Assembly: GCA_016839635.1 (NCBI GenBank)
Contig: JAEOTV010000184.1
Location: 1-22,684, forward strand
DNA: 22,684 bases
Reading direction: 5' to 3'
Source of the DNA: Promethearchaeota archaeon
GTDB taxonomy: Archaea > Asgardarchaeota > Lokiarchaeia > Sigynarchaeales > SOKP01
Below the pieces are notes generated by a model. It did not search any database. It was given only the letters and a program-made list of their open reading frames with translations, and was not told where the DNA came from. This document shows, one piece after another, positions 1-7,538 of the stretch (positions within the stretch are counted from its first letter, which is position 1; every line of letters starts with the position of its first letter). The position numbers and the translations under genes were made by a program.

Positions 1-2522
1 GGGAAATAAATAAAGAACACGCAAAATACAATAGTTAGCATAAAGAAAATACGCCATAATAGAGCGTATTTATATTTATGATAAAAGGTATAAAGCGAAA
101 AGTTCTTAATTTTAGACCAATCATAACTTTTATACACCTTTTCCCTGAGTTTAGGTTGACTTCTAAACATAAAATATGTGGGAATAAGCATAGCAGGTAC
201 GATACATATTCTAATTACAGCAGGGATTAGAACCTGTGTAGCCATGATAAATGGTACTAACAATATGAGAGATAGTATCATATAAAGTTGGCGAGAATGT
301 GATAATTTCATATTAACGGTAATAGTAAGAATATAAAAGACGAAGATGAAATATTGAAAGTATGGAACGAAGTTAAGGAAGTCGTAGAACAATCTCGTCT
401 CAGAAGAGATGAACTGAAGGAGAAACGGCACTAAAAAGATAGCTAAAGCAATACTTGATTTTAAAATTCCACCAATAATCTGTCTATTTTCGATCGGTTC
501 ATAGGTCTTTTGCGGTTTGGGCTTTTCTGGCTTTTGGGTAGGGGCTATTAATTCTTGATCTTCATAGATGGAAATATAAGAATCGAGAATATTCTTAATA
601 ATATCCTTTCCAAAAGTGAACACCCGAAGTTCAGAAACTGCGTTTAATTCATAGAGGGTTCGTTTATTAATTTCTGGTCGATCATTTAAGATATAAAAGA
701 TTGCAGGATGCTTTTTTTTATAATCAATCATTATATTTTCGAAAAGCAGTTTAAAAATATAATCACGGGCTCTCTTTTGAAGAGGTGAGATAAATGTAAC
801 ACCTTCTTCATGAGCTAAAATTCCTTTTCTGTAATTCTTCCACTGTACCTCTAAGTCTTTTAATATATTTGCATATGCATTTTGTCCTCGATAAATATCA
901 AGGCGTTCTAATTGTCTTTTAGTCTTATTAAGATATTTGAAGAGTGTTTTCTCTTCTCTTTTTACTGCCTTGAAAAATTCATGAGAAATCTTTGGCAATA
1001 TATAAGGAGTAATTTTTCTGAGGAAAAGCTTTCCCTCAGGATAATAATAATGATACTTCCGATAGTGATCATAGATAAAATATAATGTCCATAAATCATT
1101 GAGTGGTAATTCCTTTGTAAGCTTATAGCTACAAATCCATTTGTCAAGTCTATTGAGATCAATTTTTTCAACAAATTGTATATCACTCAAATTTGAATTA
1201 AGAGCTTCTTCAACAATGTTTATAAAAATGAAAAGTTCAGGAGTAGCTTTCCCTTTTTCTAGGCATTTTTCATATTCTACTTTATCTTCATTGTACCGGT
1301 CTTTAATATGTTCTACTATTTTTTTTAATTTCTCTTCATTAGATTCCTCAAGTTTGATTTCTCTTACTTCTCTCGCTTTAGAAGCTTCTTTCTGAATAGG
1401 AAAGGATTTCTCTGTAGTAGTAGTAATAGAAATTTTACCCGTATTTCTAAAGATATATAAATAGCCTAAGACCAATATAATTGTTATTGCTGAAAATATA
1501 ATACCAAATATGCCAAGATTCAAGACAATAAGATTTGTATAACCTCCAAAAAAGATAGTTCCAGTCATCAAAATAAGTACTGTTATTATCACATACAGCT
1601 TAAGATGTCTAATCTCTTTAATATTGTGAACAAAACTTTTTACTTTCTTACTTAGCTTAGTAATTTTAGGAGAGTTGGTAATTCTAATAAATAAATTTCC
1701 AATTCTTACACCAAATCGTCTAAAAAGATGGAATAATCTTTTGAAGAACCATGGTATGTACCCTTGTAAAAATAAAATGGTTACTGTCGAAACACCGTAA
1801 AACACTGCTCCTATGATAACGTATCCCTGAATTAGAGAAAAAGATAACGGGAGGAGAGGGGTTATGAAATAAGAAAACCAGAACGATGAGGTAATAGATA
1901 AATAGATGATAGTGGGAATCCTAGATATATCATATTTCATACCATATAGGACTAGCTCAGATATTACGAATAAGACTTGCGCTCCGAAGAAGGTAGCTGT
2001 GAATGCAGTTTGATTATATGAAGCATGAGAAATCCCAAACCAAAACCACATTATTACGGTAAAGAAGAAGGGAATATGCAATACCTTATCTTTACTTTGA
2101 AATATTATCTTTGATTTGATCTTATCTTTGATTTGAGATAGTTTCGACTTTCTATTTAATGTTTTATTGCTCTTTATTCGAAATAACTGCCTAATGGTGA
2201 TAAAAAGCATTTGAGCAATAATAAACAGGTCGAAATATGATTCGATAATGAAGGTTGCTATTGGAAAGTATAAATAGATACTTGCAATAAAAGCCAAGAT
2301 GATAAATTCTCCAATTAAAGGGTATCCAAAAGTTACACCAAGACTACGAGAGTTTAATTTTTTAAACATCCTACGAGAAGAAGAATCTGAAGAGGGTCTA
2401 CTTTGCTTGGTATATCTTCCTGATGAATCAATCCGAGATATTTTAACCTCGATGTTTCCAAGTTCTATTCTTTTTCCATCTAGGAAAGATCCTATATTTC
2501 TATATTTTCTTATTTTACTCAT
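1..2522 (-). CDS. Large polytopic membrane protein, 3' end outside window
   Basis: This frame is open from an ATG at 2522 to base 1 without a stop, giving at least 840 residues. Reading it directly shows a basic, Ser-rich N-terminus (about 1-60), then roughly eight hydrophobic segments between residues 65 and 360 (for example around 66-92, 150-190, 200-255 and 307-358). A charged, helix-rich soluble part follows (about 385-690), and at least four further membrane segments lie near 690-840. The start overlaps the end of the upstream 98-residue gene by 8 bases and is preceded by AAGGAGAT at a 7-nt spacing, so the two are translated as one unit. The family is not recognised. The layout of a membrane domain, a cytosolic domain and a second membrane domain would suit a receptor, scaffold or transporter, but none of these can be claimed. 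Confidence 0.8.
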   Translation of the reverse strand, partial: MSKIRKYRNIGSFLDGKRIELGNIEVKISRIDSSGRYTKQSRPSSDSSSRRMFKKLNSRSLGVTFGYPLIGEFIILAFIASIYLYFPIATFIIESYFDLFIIAQMLFITIRQLFRIKSNKTLNRKSKLSQIKDKIKSKIIFQSKDKVLHIPFFFTVIMWFWFGISHASYNQTAFTATFFGAQVLFVISELVLYGMKYDISRIPTIIYLSITSSFWFSYFITPLLPLSFSLIQGYVIIGAVFYGVSTVTILFLQGYIPWFFKRLFHLFRRFGVRIGNLFIRITNSPKITKLSKKVKSFVHNIKEIRHLKLYVIITVLILMTGTIFFGGYTNLIVLNLGIFGIIFSAITIILVLGYLYIFRNTGKISITTTTEKSFPIQKEASKAREVREIKLEESNEEKLKKIVEHIKDRYNEDKVEYEKCLEKGKATPELFIFINIVEEALNSNLSDIQFVEKIDLNRLDKWICSYKLTKELPLNDLWTLYFIYDHYRKYHYYYPEGKLFLRKITPYILPKISHEFFKAVKREEKTLFKYLNKTKRQLERLDIYRGQNAYANILKDLEVQWKNYRKGILAHEEGVTFISPLQKRARDYIFKLLFENIMIDYKKKHPAIFYILNDRPEINKRTLYELNAVSELRVFTFGKDIIKNILDSYISIYEDQELIAPTQKPEKPKPQKTYEPIENRQIIGGILKSSIALAIFLVPFLLQFISSETRLFYDFLNFVPYFQYFIFVFYILTITVNMKLSHSRQLYMILSLILLVPFIMATQVLIPAVIRICIVPAMLIPTYFMFRSQPKLREKVYKSYDWSKIKNFSLYTFYHKYKYALLWRIFFMLTIVFCVFFIYF

Positions 2523-2811
2523 GTTTTATCTCCTTTTTCTTATAAATTAAATCTAAATTCAAATTTCGAAATACTTTCTCATCTAAAATGATGAGATTAA
2601 TGTGATAAATATAAATAGGTCTGTCAGGATGAAATTTATGTTGCCGCATAAGATTGGCAATCTGCTGACGAGCAATGAAACGGAAAGACTTGAAATCTGC
2701 TTTCAGTATTTTTTCATGTAGTGGAAAAGAAGAAGTTGATCTTGAATCTGAAAAAATATCTGTTTCTATATGATCTTGAGAATTTTTCGCTCTAACTCGA
2801 CTTATAGCCAT
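2515..2811 (-). CDS. Small hypothetical protein coupled to the large membrane protein
   Basis: The 98-residue product is soluble, with no signal peptide or membrane helix. The N-terminal 30 residues are polar and Ser/Asp-rich. The rest alternates helix-like (FKSFRFIARQQIANLMRQ) and strand-like (PIYIYHINLIILDE) stretches, and the tail is Lys-rich. The ATG at 2811 has GAGG 8 nt upstream, and a TATA-like box lies about 45-55 nt upstream. The stop overlaps the start of the large membrane-protein gene by 8 bases, which indicates translational coupling and a shared function. The family is not recognised; a cytosolic partner or regulator of the membrane protein is an inference from the overlap alone. 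Confidence 0.7.
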   Translation of the reverse strand: MAISRVRAKNSQDHIETDIFSDSRSTSSFPLHEKILKADFKSFRFIARQQIANLMRQHKFHPDRPIYIYHINLIILDEKVFRNLNLDLIYKKKEIKHE

Positions 2812-2854
2812 TTTTCAATCCTCACAACATTTTTTTAAAAACATGTAATATTCG

Positions 2855-2866
2855 TTATTTATAAAG
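2855..2866 (-). promoter_or_regulatory. TATA-like box for the leftward membrane-protein operon
   Basis: On the minus strand the sequence reads TTTATAAATAAC. A start site about 25 nt downstream (near 2832) would leave a short leader of about 20 nt carrying the GAGG ribosome-binding site. The call rests on position and AT pattern only. Confidence 0.45.
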
Positions 2867-2921
2867 AGAATTTTACACGTTTGTCGAAACACAACTTTTG
2901 AATTTTTTTAATAAAATTTAA

Positions 2922-2948
2922 TTCAGATAGTATTTATATTTATCTGAA
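2922..2948. repeat. Inverted repeat enclosing a TATA-like core
   Basis: The arms TTCAGATA (2922-2929) and TATCTGAA (2941-2948) are perfect reverse complements of 8 bp around an 11-nt AT-only-but-one spacer that itself resembles a TATA box. It lies in the divergent spacer between the leftward membrane operon and the winged-helix regulator, so it could be an operator covering a promoter. A stem-loop in a transcript is the alternative. Confidence 0.45.
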
Positions 2949-2958
2949 AATTTCCTCG

Positions 2959-2978
2959 ATTGATCACTGGTGATCAGT
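2959..2978. promoter_or_regulatory. Palindromic operator candidate, copy 1
   Basis: The sequence ATTGATCA-CTGG-TGATCAGT is a palindrome with 4-nt spacing and one mismatch at an outer position. A second copy with the same half-sites and spacing occurs at 3642-3661. The pair flanks a winged-helix regulator gene, a typical arrangement for sites bound by a dimeric regulator. This copy is upstream of the regulator itself and 148 nt from the start of the leftward operon. Confidence 0.55.
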
Positions 2979-3110
2979 GAACTAAAAAAAGCTATTATGG
3001 GGTAAGAAAAATTAAATCAATCTAAATTGTCTTAGTTTTTTGTAAACAATAAGATTTTTTTTTGAGTACAATTAAGTATAGAATTTTAGGCAAGTTTTCG
3101 GTTTTTTTCT

Positions 3111-3119
3111 TTATATATG
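3111..3119 (+). promoter_or_regulatory. TATA-like box for the winged-helix regulator
   Basis: TTTATATAT sits about 60 nt upstream of the ATG at 3175. A start about 25 nt downstream (near 3140) would leave a leader with the AAAGGTGA ribosome-binding site. A second AT box inside the inverted repeat at 2931-2940 is possible, but would make a leader of over 200 nt that crosses a T9 run at 3055-3063. Confidence 0.4.
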
Positions 3120-3174
3120 GACGAAATAATCTTCATTAAATTTTAAAGAAATTACAAAGGTGAAATAAAAAAAT

Positions 3175-3507
3175 ATGATAGTAAAAGACGAGGTCAATGA
3201 AATCGATATCGATACTGAGATATTAGGTAAATTTTTCTCTAGTAGACATATTTTATTAATAGTGTTGGCTAATAGAGAAGAATTAAAAATACCTAATACT
3301 GCCACTAATCTTTCAGAAGCGTTTGATATTCGGATTGAAAACATTAGGACAATTTTAGGAAGATTAAAAAAAGATAAACTTGTGAAAAGGGGAGAACAGA
3401 TAGATATAAATGGAGTCAGTTATTCTAATTATAGATTAACTAAGGAAGCGAAACGATGTCTTAAGATTCTTGCTGAAAATGTCTATAGATTATACAATAT
3501 GGAATAA
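3175..3507 (+). CDS. Winged-helix transcriptional regulator
   Basis: The 110-residue product is a single winged helix-turn-helix domain. A helix around 17-33 precedes a helix-turn-helix at about 42-70 (NLSEAFDIRIENIRTILGRL), then a basic KKDKLVKRG segment and a beta wing ending in YSNYRLTKEAKRCL, followed by a C-terminal helix. This matches the MarR/ArsR-like winged-helix group common in archaea, with no ligand-binding domain and no metal-binding cysteines. It starts at an ATG with AAAGGTGA 11 nt upstream. Two near-identical palindromes at 2959-2978 and 3642-3661 bracket the gene, so it probably represses or activates itself and the following surface-protein gene. The fold is reasonably sure; the regulon is inferred. 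Confidence 0.8.
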   Translation: MIVKDEVNEIDIDTEILGKFFSSRHILLIVLANREELKIPNTATNLSEAFDIRIENIRTILGRLKKDKLVKRGEQIDINGVSYSNYRLTKEAKRCLKILAENVYRLYNME

Positions 3508-3641
3508 TTAAAAGAGCTAAAGAAGTTTTAACTACAAGTAAATTGTCAATGATCAGCCGATTTTCAAAAAATTTTTAACACAAAAACAAGAAAAATCTGG
3601 AATATTTTGACACAAAAATTCACGAGTGAAATTGAAGGGTG

Positions 3642-3661
3642 ATTGATCAGAAGTGATCAAT
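3642..3661. promoter_or_regulatory. Palindromic operator candidate, copy 2
   Basis: ATTGATCA-GAAG-TGATCAAT is a perfect 8-bp inverted repeat around a 4-nt centre. It matches copy 1 at 15 of the 16 arm positions and has the same spacing. It is about 30 bp upstream of a TATA-like box (3692-3701) that would serve the surface-protein gene. A further isolated TGATCA occurs at 3550-3555. Confidence 0.6.
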
Positions 3662-3691
3662 GGCAAAATTTCAAAATTGAAAACGGGCGTA

Positions 3692-3701
3692 AATTTTATA
3701 A
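3692..3701 (+). promoter_or_regulatory. TATA-like box for the surface-protein gene
   Basis: TTTTATAAAC lies about 65-75 nt upstream of the probable translation start and just downstream of the second palindrome, at the usual position for an activator or roadblock site. The expected transcript start is near 3725. Confidence 0.4.
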
Positions 3702-3768
3702 ACTCTATCTTCATATTTTTTTTTAATATCAAATATACAAAAAAGATTAAAATTCAAGGTGATATGAA

Positions 3769-5523
3769 ATACCAAATTCTAGAAAAACCATCACCATAAT
3801 TATTGTCCTATATTGTGTAGTCGTAAATCCTCTGACTCTTTTTGGGGTAAATGTTGCAGCCGCACCACCAGTTAAACCGAAATTTTCTTGGCGAGAAACT
3901 ACTTTTTCCTTTTCCATACAGAAAGTCTTTGATAATGAGACGTATATCATAGACAATTCCGATTCATATAATGATTCACTGTATCAATATTACGGTGATT
4001 ACAATCATAGTACAGATACTTTGAATATAGAAAAGCGGAACATTGATTTAGAAGCGAATTTCACAACATTTTCTGAGCAAAGACTTTCAGGAAATTATAC
4101 TTTGAACATTGAATTGGATGTCTATCAAGTAAGTGTAAATTATGGTACCGGTGTTCAGCTCTATTGGTATGCCCTCAAAAAAGGGAATATAGAACTTGAA
4201 CGCTACCAAACCTATTATTATCATAATTTAACTTATTATGAAGAGATCAAACGAGTAATTGAAGCAGAGTGCTTTAATTATACGTATCCTGATAGAGAAT
4301 TAATTAACGCTTGGAATTATACCAAAACGGTCTTTGATGAGGTAAACACTACATATTTTGTAGAAGAAGAAGAATACCCTTACGCTGAATATATCCATGA
4401 AACTAAGGAATTTTCGACTCCTTTTATTTTAACAGTCCAAATGTATACAACAGAAAACAGAGATAAAATTGCGTGGGCGAACATTATTAACGATTTTCTT
4501 ATTTATCAGGAAGAAGACCAAAACGCAATTTATAGTTGCGGAAACTCTCCTGGAACCCCTGAATTAAGCAGAAGCACCGAATACCTGGGATCTTTAACAC
4601 CTATTGCGTTTGACACCAATCTTTATTTTGATCAACCAGCATATAATTTTACTGTTGATTGGAATTTATTGAACCCTACTGATATGACTGTGGACGATAT
4701 TGTATCCACAATAACCTTTACTCCGCCTACAGCAATAAATGATACCGAGATTTCGTGGGGGGTTGATTATCCTAATTTCCCATTAGACATTGAGAGTACC
4801 GGACTCAATGATCTTGATTATTGGACACCTATGAATGCTACTTATACCGAAAGCACTCCAACTAGCTTCTCCTATGATTTTGAATATTCGTTAGGAGAGA
4901 CTCAAGCAGACCTTGATATGACCTGGGAAATTGGAAAAATTACCAATCAGACTCTTTATGATAAATTACAAGGTCGCGGATTAGTTATGCCTCAATATAA
5001 CTACTTCTTAGGCACTTTTGATCTTAAGGAGGTCGATCAGGCTAAACTTACCATCCCACAAGAGACTTTCACATTCGAATCAAACGGAGAGGTCGTCGCA
5101 GAGATTAACATGGAAAAGATGGGAAAAGAAAACTATACTTTGTATGACTTCCACGGAGCTGATGCGGAATTTATTTCCAGAGGGGGGAGTGTTCATCCGA
5201 ATGTTATCAATTTCAATACCCAAGGAGTATATTGGGAATATTCTCATGAATTAAATAACCTTCTATATTCATTAGGAGATTTCGTAGCTCAAGATACCGA
5301 GTTTATTATAGCAGATGATTTATTCCGTATTGAGACGCAGAATTACCCAGTTTGGAGTGGAGAGCGACTTGTCCATGACCCCTCACTTTCGATTTTCTAT
5401 GCCACACCGACCGCAGCAGGAGGAATTCCAGGGTATAATATGATACTCTTTTTAGGAGTAGTGGTTGTAGTATCCGTAATTATGGTTAGAAAGCTGAAAA
5501 AACCTAAAATGAATATGAAATAA
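3769..5523 (+). CDS. Secreted, C-terminally anchored surface glycoprotein with irregular start
   Basis: The reading frame encodes about 584 residues. A basic RKT is followed by a hydrophobic stretch (TITIIIVLYCVVV...) and AAAPP, forming a signal peptide. The long ectodomain is Tyr/Asn/Thr-rich and carries about 14 N-X-S/T sequons, such as NYT, NLT, NDT and NAT. The C-terminus has GGIPGYN, a hydrophobic helix (MILFLGVVVVVSVIMV) and a basic tail, the layout of archaeal CTERM sorting signals reported for Asgard surface proteins. The enzymatic role is unknown. The first conventional in-frame start is a TTG at 4021, which would delete the signal peptide. AAGGTGAT at 3756-3763 is 5 nt before an in-frame ATA (3769) and abuts an out-of-frame ATG (3764), so either a rare ATA start or a one-base loss in the A5 run at 3783-3787 is likely. 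A TATA box and the second palindrome lie upstream. Confidence 0.75.
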   Translation: MPNSRKTITIIIVLYCVVVNPLTLFGVNVAAAPPVKPKFSWRETTFSFSIQKVFDNETYIIDNSDSYNDSLYQYYGDYNHSTDTLNIEKRNIDLEANFTTFSEQRLSGNYTLNIELDVYQVSVNYGTGVQLYWYALKKGNIELERYQTYYYHNLTYYEEIKRVIEAECFNYTYPDRELINAWNYTKTVFDEVNTTYFVEEEEYPYAEYIHETKEFSTPFILTVQMYTTENRDKIAWANIINDFLIYQEEDQNAIYSCGNSPGTPELSRSTEYLGSLTPIAFDTNLYFDQPAYNFTVDWNLLNPTDMTVDDIVSTITFTPPTAINDTEISWGVDYPNFPLDIESTGLNDLDYWTPMNATYTESTPTSFSYDFEYSLGETQADLDMTWEIGKITNQTLYDKLQGRGLVMPQYNYFLGTFDLKEVDQAKLTIPQETFTFESNGEVVAEINMEKMGKENYTLYDFHGADAEFISRGGSVHPNVINFNTQGVYWEYSHELNNLLYSLGDFVAQDTEFIIADDLFRIETQNYPVWSGERLVHDPSLSIFYATPTAAGGIPGYNMILFLGVVVVVSVIMVRKLKKPKMNMK

Positions 5524-5540
5524 TTTTTTTCTTTTTTTTT
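5524..5540 (+). terminator. Poly-T terminator after the surface-protein gene
   Basis: A T7-C-T9 run begins immediately after the TAA stop. T-rich tracts directly 3' of a gene are the usual archaeal termination signal. No preceding stem is visible. Confidence 0.5.
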
Positions 5541-5613
5541 ATATTTGAATTACTCAATTAACTGCGTTAAAATTGAATGCAAATAAAAATTAAATGATTT
5601 TAAGAAACTAGAT

Positions 5614-5805
5614 ATGGTAATTAAAAAGCTAAATTATTCTATTGGTATTTTTATAAATATTGATAGTATAAAATGCTTTTTAGGGGAATATGAAGGTCGT
5701 AACAGAGATAAACTTCACGAGTTTTGTATAAAGCAAATTAAAGGGAAATCTATCATACATTATGCCCATTTACAAGAGAATGAGTTAATTATCGCCGAAT
5801 ACTGA
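5614..5805 (+). CDS. Possible small hypothetical protein
   Basis: This ATG-initiated frame encodes 63 residues with no recognised domain. It has two Cys residues, a basic middle (KQIKGKSIIHY) and an acidic C-terminus. No clear ribosome-binding site precedes the ATG, and no membrane segment is seen. It lies alone between a terminator and a convergent gene. It may be a real small gene or the remnant of a larger one; the evidence is only the open frame and plausible composition. Confidence 0.3.
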   Translation: MVIKKLNYSIGIFINIDSIKCFLGEYEGRNRDKLHEFCIKQIKGKSIIHYAHLQENELIIAEY

Positions 5806-5883
5806 GAATATCTTAGAGTCAACTCACGTTCTTCTAGTCTTTGTCATATTTTTGTGTCTAAAAAGTACTATTTAAACATGCAA

Positions 5884-6954
5884 TTATTCTTCCTCTTTTA
5901 GAATTTTCTTTTCTTCTAGTTGAGTCACTAAATCAGGACTAAGTTCAGTAATTCTTGGTGAGAGAATTTTATTTAAATTGTAAACAGTACTACCTGCATT
6001 ATAGATTTGGTTATTATCAAGGGAACCATTTGCAATTTGAATTAATTGTTCTTCATTAATTTTATCATTAAGCTCTAATAATATTTCTGATAGAATTGAT
6101 GATATCTTAAAGGATTCACTATTAATAAACAGTGTAATTAAATTCTGTAGGTTTTCTTTATAAATTTGTTTTATATTACTATTTTGACTTAATTCCTTTA
6201 GACTATCATAAAATGGCCAATTATATGTAACCCTTTTATTTTTAACTACTTCAAGATATTTCCTAAATATTTGAGCTTGTTCAACTTGATCTGGTCTCAA
6301 TTTGATTGACTTTTCAATAAAATCATATAAAGCTTCATTTTCCTGATATTGTTCCCAATTATTAACTAGAGAAATTTCAAGAAAAACTTGGTCGATTATA
6401 TTTAATAAAAATGAAAATGGAGAATTTCCAATTAAAGCAGTATGATATTCATTCCCTTTAGTTTTAATATTTTTTATTATTAAACTTAATCTTTCAATAA
6501 GTTCATAATCTAATTCCTTATGATTCTTCTCATTTCTACCTAAGTTAAGATTTTCAGGGCACGAGTTTAAGTATTTTATCAAATTAATCTTTAATTCATC
6601 GTACCCTTTTGGGTTATTTTCATAAAAGATTGTTCTGATATTTCTTAAGTCAAACGGTAGCTCTTCATTTCTTTGACAAATTTGGATTACGTACTTTCCT
6701 TTTGCATGTGCGTATCCTACTTCATAAAAAACATTTGGATTGAGACCCGTTAAATCCGCTATTATGATATCAGCCTCAATAATTTTTTTTGTGATATCTT
6801 CTAAAACAGGTTTTGATATATATAAATCATCTGCTCGCTCTATTATATACCCCTTTTCTTCAATAATTTTTTTAATATGATATTCGTAGATTTGTGTTAA
6901 ATTTGTCTCAAATGGCATTAACATAAAGATTTTTATTTTTTTATCAGCTTTCAA
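5884..6954 (-). CDS. Nucleoside 2-deoxyribosyltransferase/TIR-like N-terminal domain protein
   Basis: The product has 356 residues. Residues 7-130 form an alpha/beta domain of the nucleoside 2-deoxyribosyltransferase-like/TIR-like superfamily: IFMLMPF (9-15) at the first strand, IIIADLTG (63-70), NPNVFYEVG (72-80) with the probable catalytic Glu78, and YAHAKGK (81-87). Proteins with this signature cleave N-glycosidic bonds of nucleotides or NAD, or bind nucleotides, and several act in antiviral or abortive responses. Residues 140-356 are helical and unrecognised, perhaps a sensor or oligomerisation part. The start is a TTG; GGTGAAC 6 nt upstream (6961-6967) supports it over the internal Met codons. 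It is a single gene, convergent with the small frame to its left. Fold confidence is good; the substrate is unknown. Confidence 0.75.
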   Translation of the reverse strand: MKADKKIKIFMLMPFETNLTQIYEYHIKKIIEEKGYIIERADDLYISKPVLEDITKKIIEADIIIADLTGLNPNVFYEVGYAHAKGKYVIQICQRNEELPFDLRNIRTIFYENNPKGYDELKINLIKYLNSCPENLNLGRNEKNHKELDYELIERLSLIIKNIKTKGNEYHTALIGNSPFSFLLNIIDQVFLEISLVNNWEQYQENEALYDFIEKSIKLRPDQVEQAQIFRKYLEVVKNKRVTYNWPFYDSLKELSQNSNIKQIYKENLQNLITLFINSESFKISSILSEILLELNDKINEEQLIQIANGSLDNNQIYNAGSTVYNLNKILSPRITELSPDLVTQLEEKKILKEEE

Positions 6955-7065
6955 TAATTAGTTCACCCTCTCAATCTTCTTTTTGTTTTAACTCTTGATT
7001 AATAAACTATATTTGTGATTAATAAGATAATATTTTTATTAAAAATAATATTTTATTGGGGTAAT

Positions 7066-7392
7066 CTACTTAGATTTAAAGCTCTCTCCCTTGAAATCGT
7101 CTCGTATTTTTCTCCAACCCCATAATGAAATGATATTTATTCCTCCCACTATTGATCCAATCAATATTAGAACTCTACTTGAATGAGTATTGATTGCATA
7201 TAAAATTGCGCCCAAAATTATAATAAGTCCACCACTAATTAACATGATTTGAAAAGATAAAACGAATATTTCACCAAAAATGTAGAATTCAGGATAAATC
7301 CAGGGTATAGTAAAACCCAAAATTAGAGATATAACCCCTCCAAGTATTGAAAGCCAAAATCCTGTTTTATTAATGCATTTTTCACCCTTCAT
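7066..7392 (-). CDS. Small four-helix membrane protein
   Basis: The 108-residue product has hydrophobic segments at roughly 11-30, 36-57, 58-68 merging into a long stretch, and 72-92, with a basic C-terminal tail (WRKIRDDFKGESFKSK). The Gly-rich packing (LGGVISLILGF, GGLIIILGAILY) is typical of small archaeal membrane proteins with no known function. No ribosome-binding site is obvious, and a TATA-like ATCTATAAAAATCC on the minus strand about 20 nt upstream suggests a leaderless mRNA. It is divergent from the next gene, which also encodes a membrane protein. Confidence 0.6.
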   Translation of the reverse strand: MKGEKCINKTGFWLSILGGVISLILGFTIPWIYPEFYIFGEIFVLSFQIMLISGGLIIILGAILYAINTHSSRVLILIGSIVGGINIISLWGWRKIRDDFKGESFKSK

Positions 7393-7455
7393 ATTTGATT
7401 TAAAATGGATTTTTATAGATTTAATCTATTTGATAATATTCATTTAAGCTTAAGA

Positions 7456-7464
7456 TTATATAAA
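7456..7464 (+). promoter_or_regulatory. TATA-like box for the GOLD-like membrane protein gene
   Basis: TTATATAAA lies in the divergent spacer. A start about 25 nt downstream (near 7487) would give a leader of about 50 nt containing GGGTGA at 7524-7529. Confidence 0.4.
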
Positions 7465-7538
7465 TTTTTTCCAAAAATGTAAAAGAAAAGAAAGTTTTTT
7501 AATCTGTAAAAACAACTAATGTTGGGTGAATATAGACA

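Noticed and set aside
962..1395. Short open frames on both strands (962-1186 minus, 1141-1395 plus)
   Set aside because: They lie inside the continuous minus-strand frame of the large membrane protein; the Ser/Phe- or Ile-rich translations are typical of other-frame readings.
2299..2550. Plus-strand frame of 83 codons
   Set aside because: It is antisense to the coupled minus-strand start region, which has good ribosome-binding sites and a coherent protein.
3111..3344. Minus-strand frame antisense to the winged-helix regulator
   Set aside because: The plus strand encodes a recognisable winged-helix protein with a Shine-Dalgarno sequence; the antisense product is low-complexity Ser/Ile/Phe.
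3747..3956. Minus-strand frame of 69 codons opposite the signal-peptide region
   Set aside because: The plus-strand reading gives a coherent signal peptide and sequon-bearing N-terminus continuous with the surface protein.
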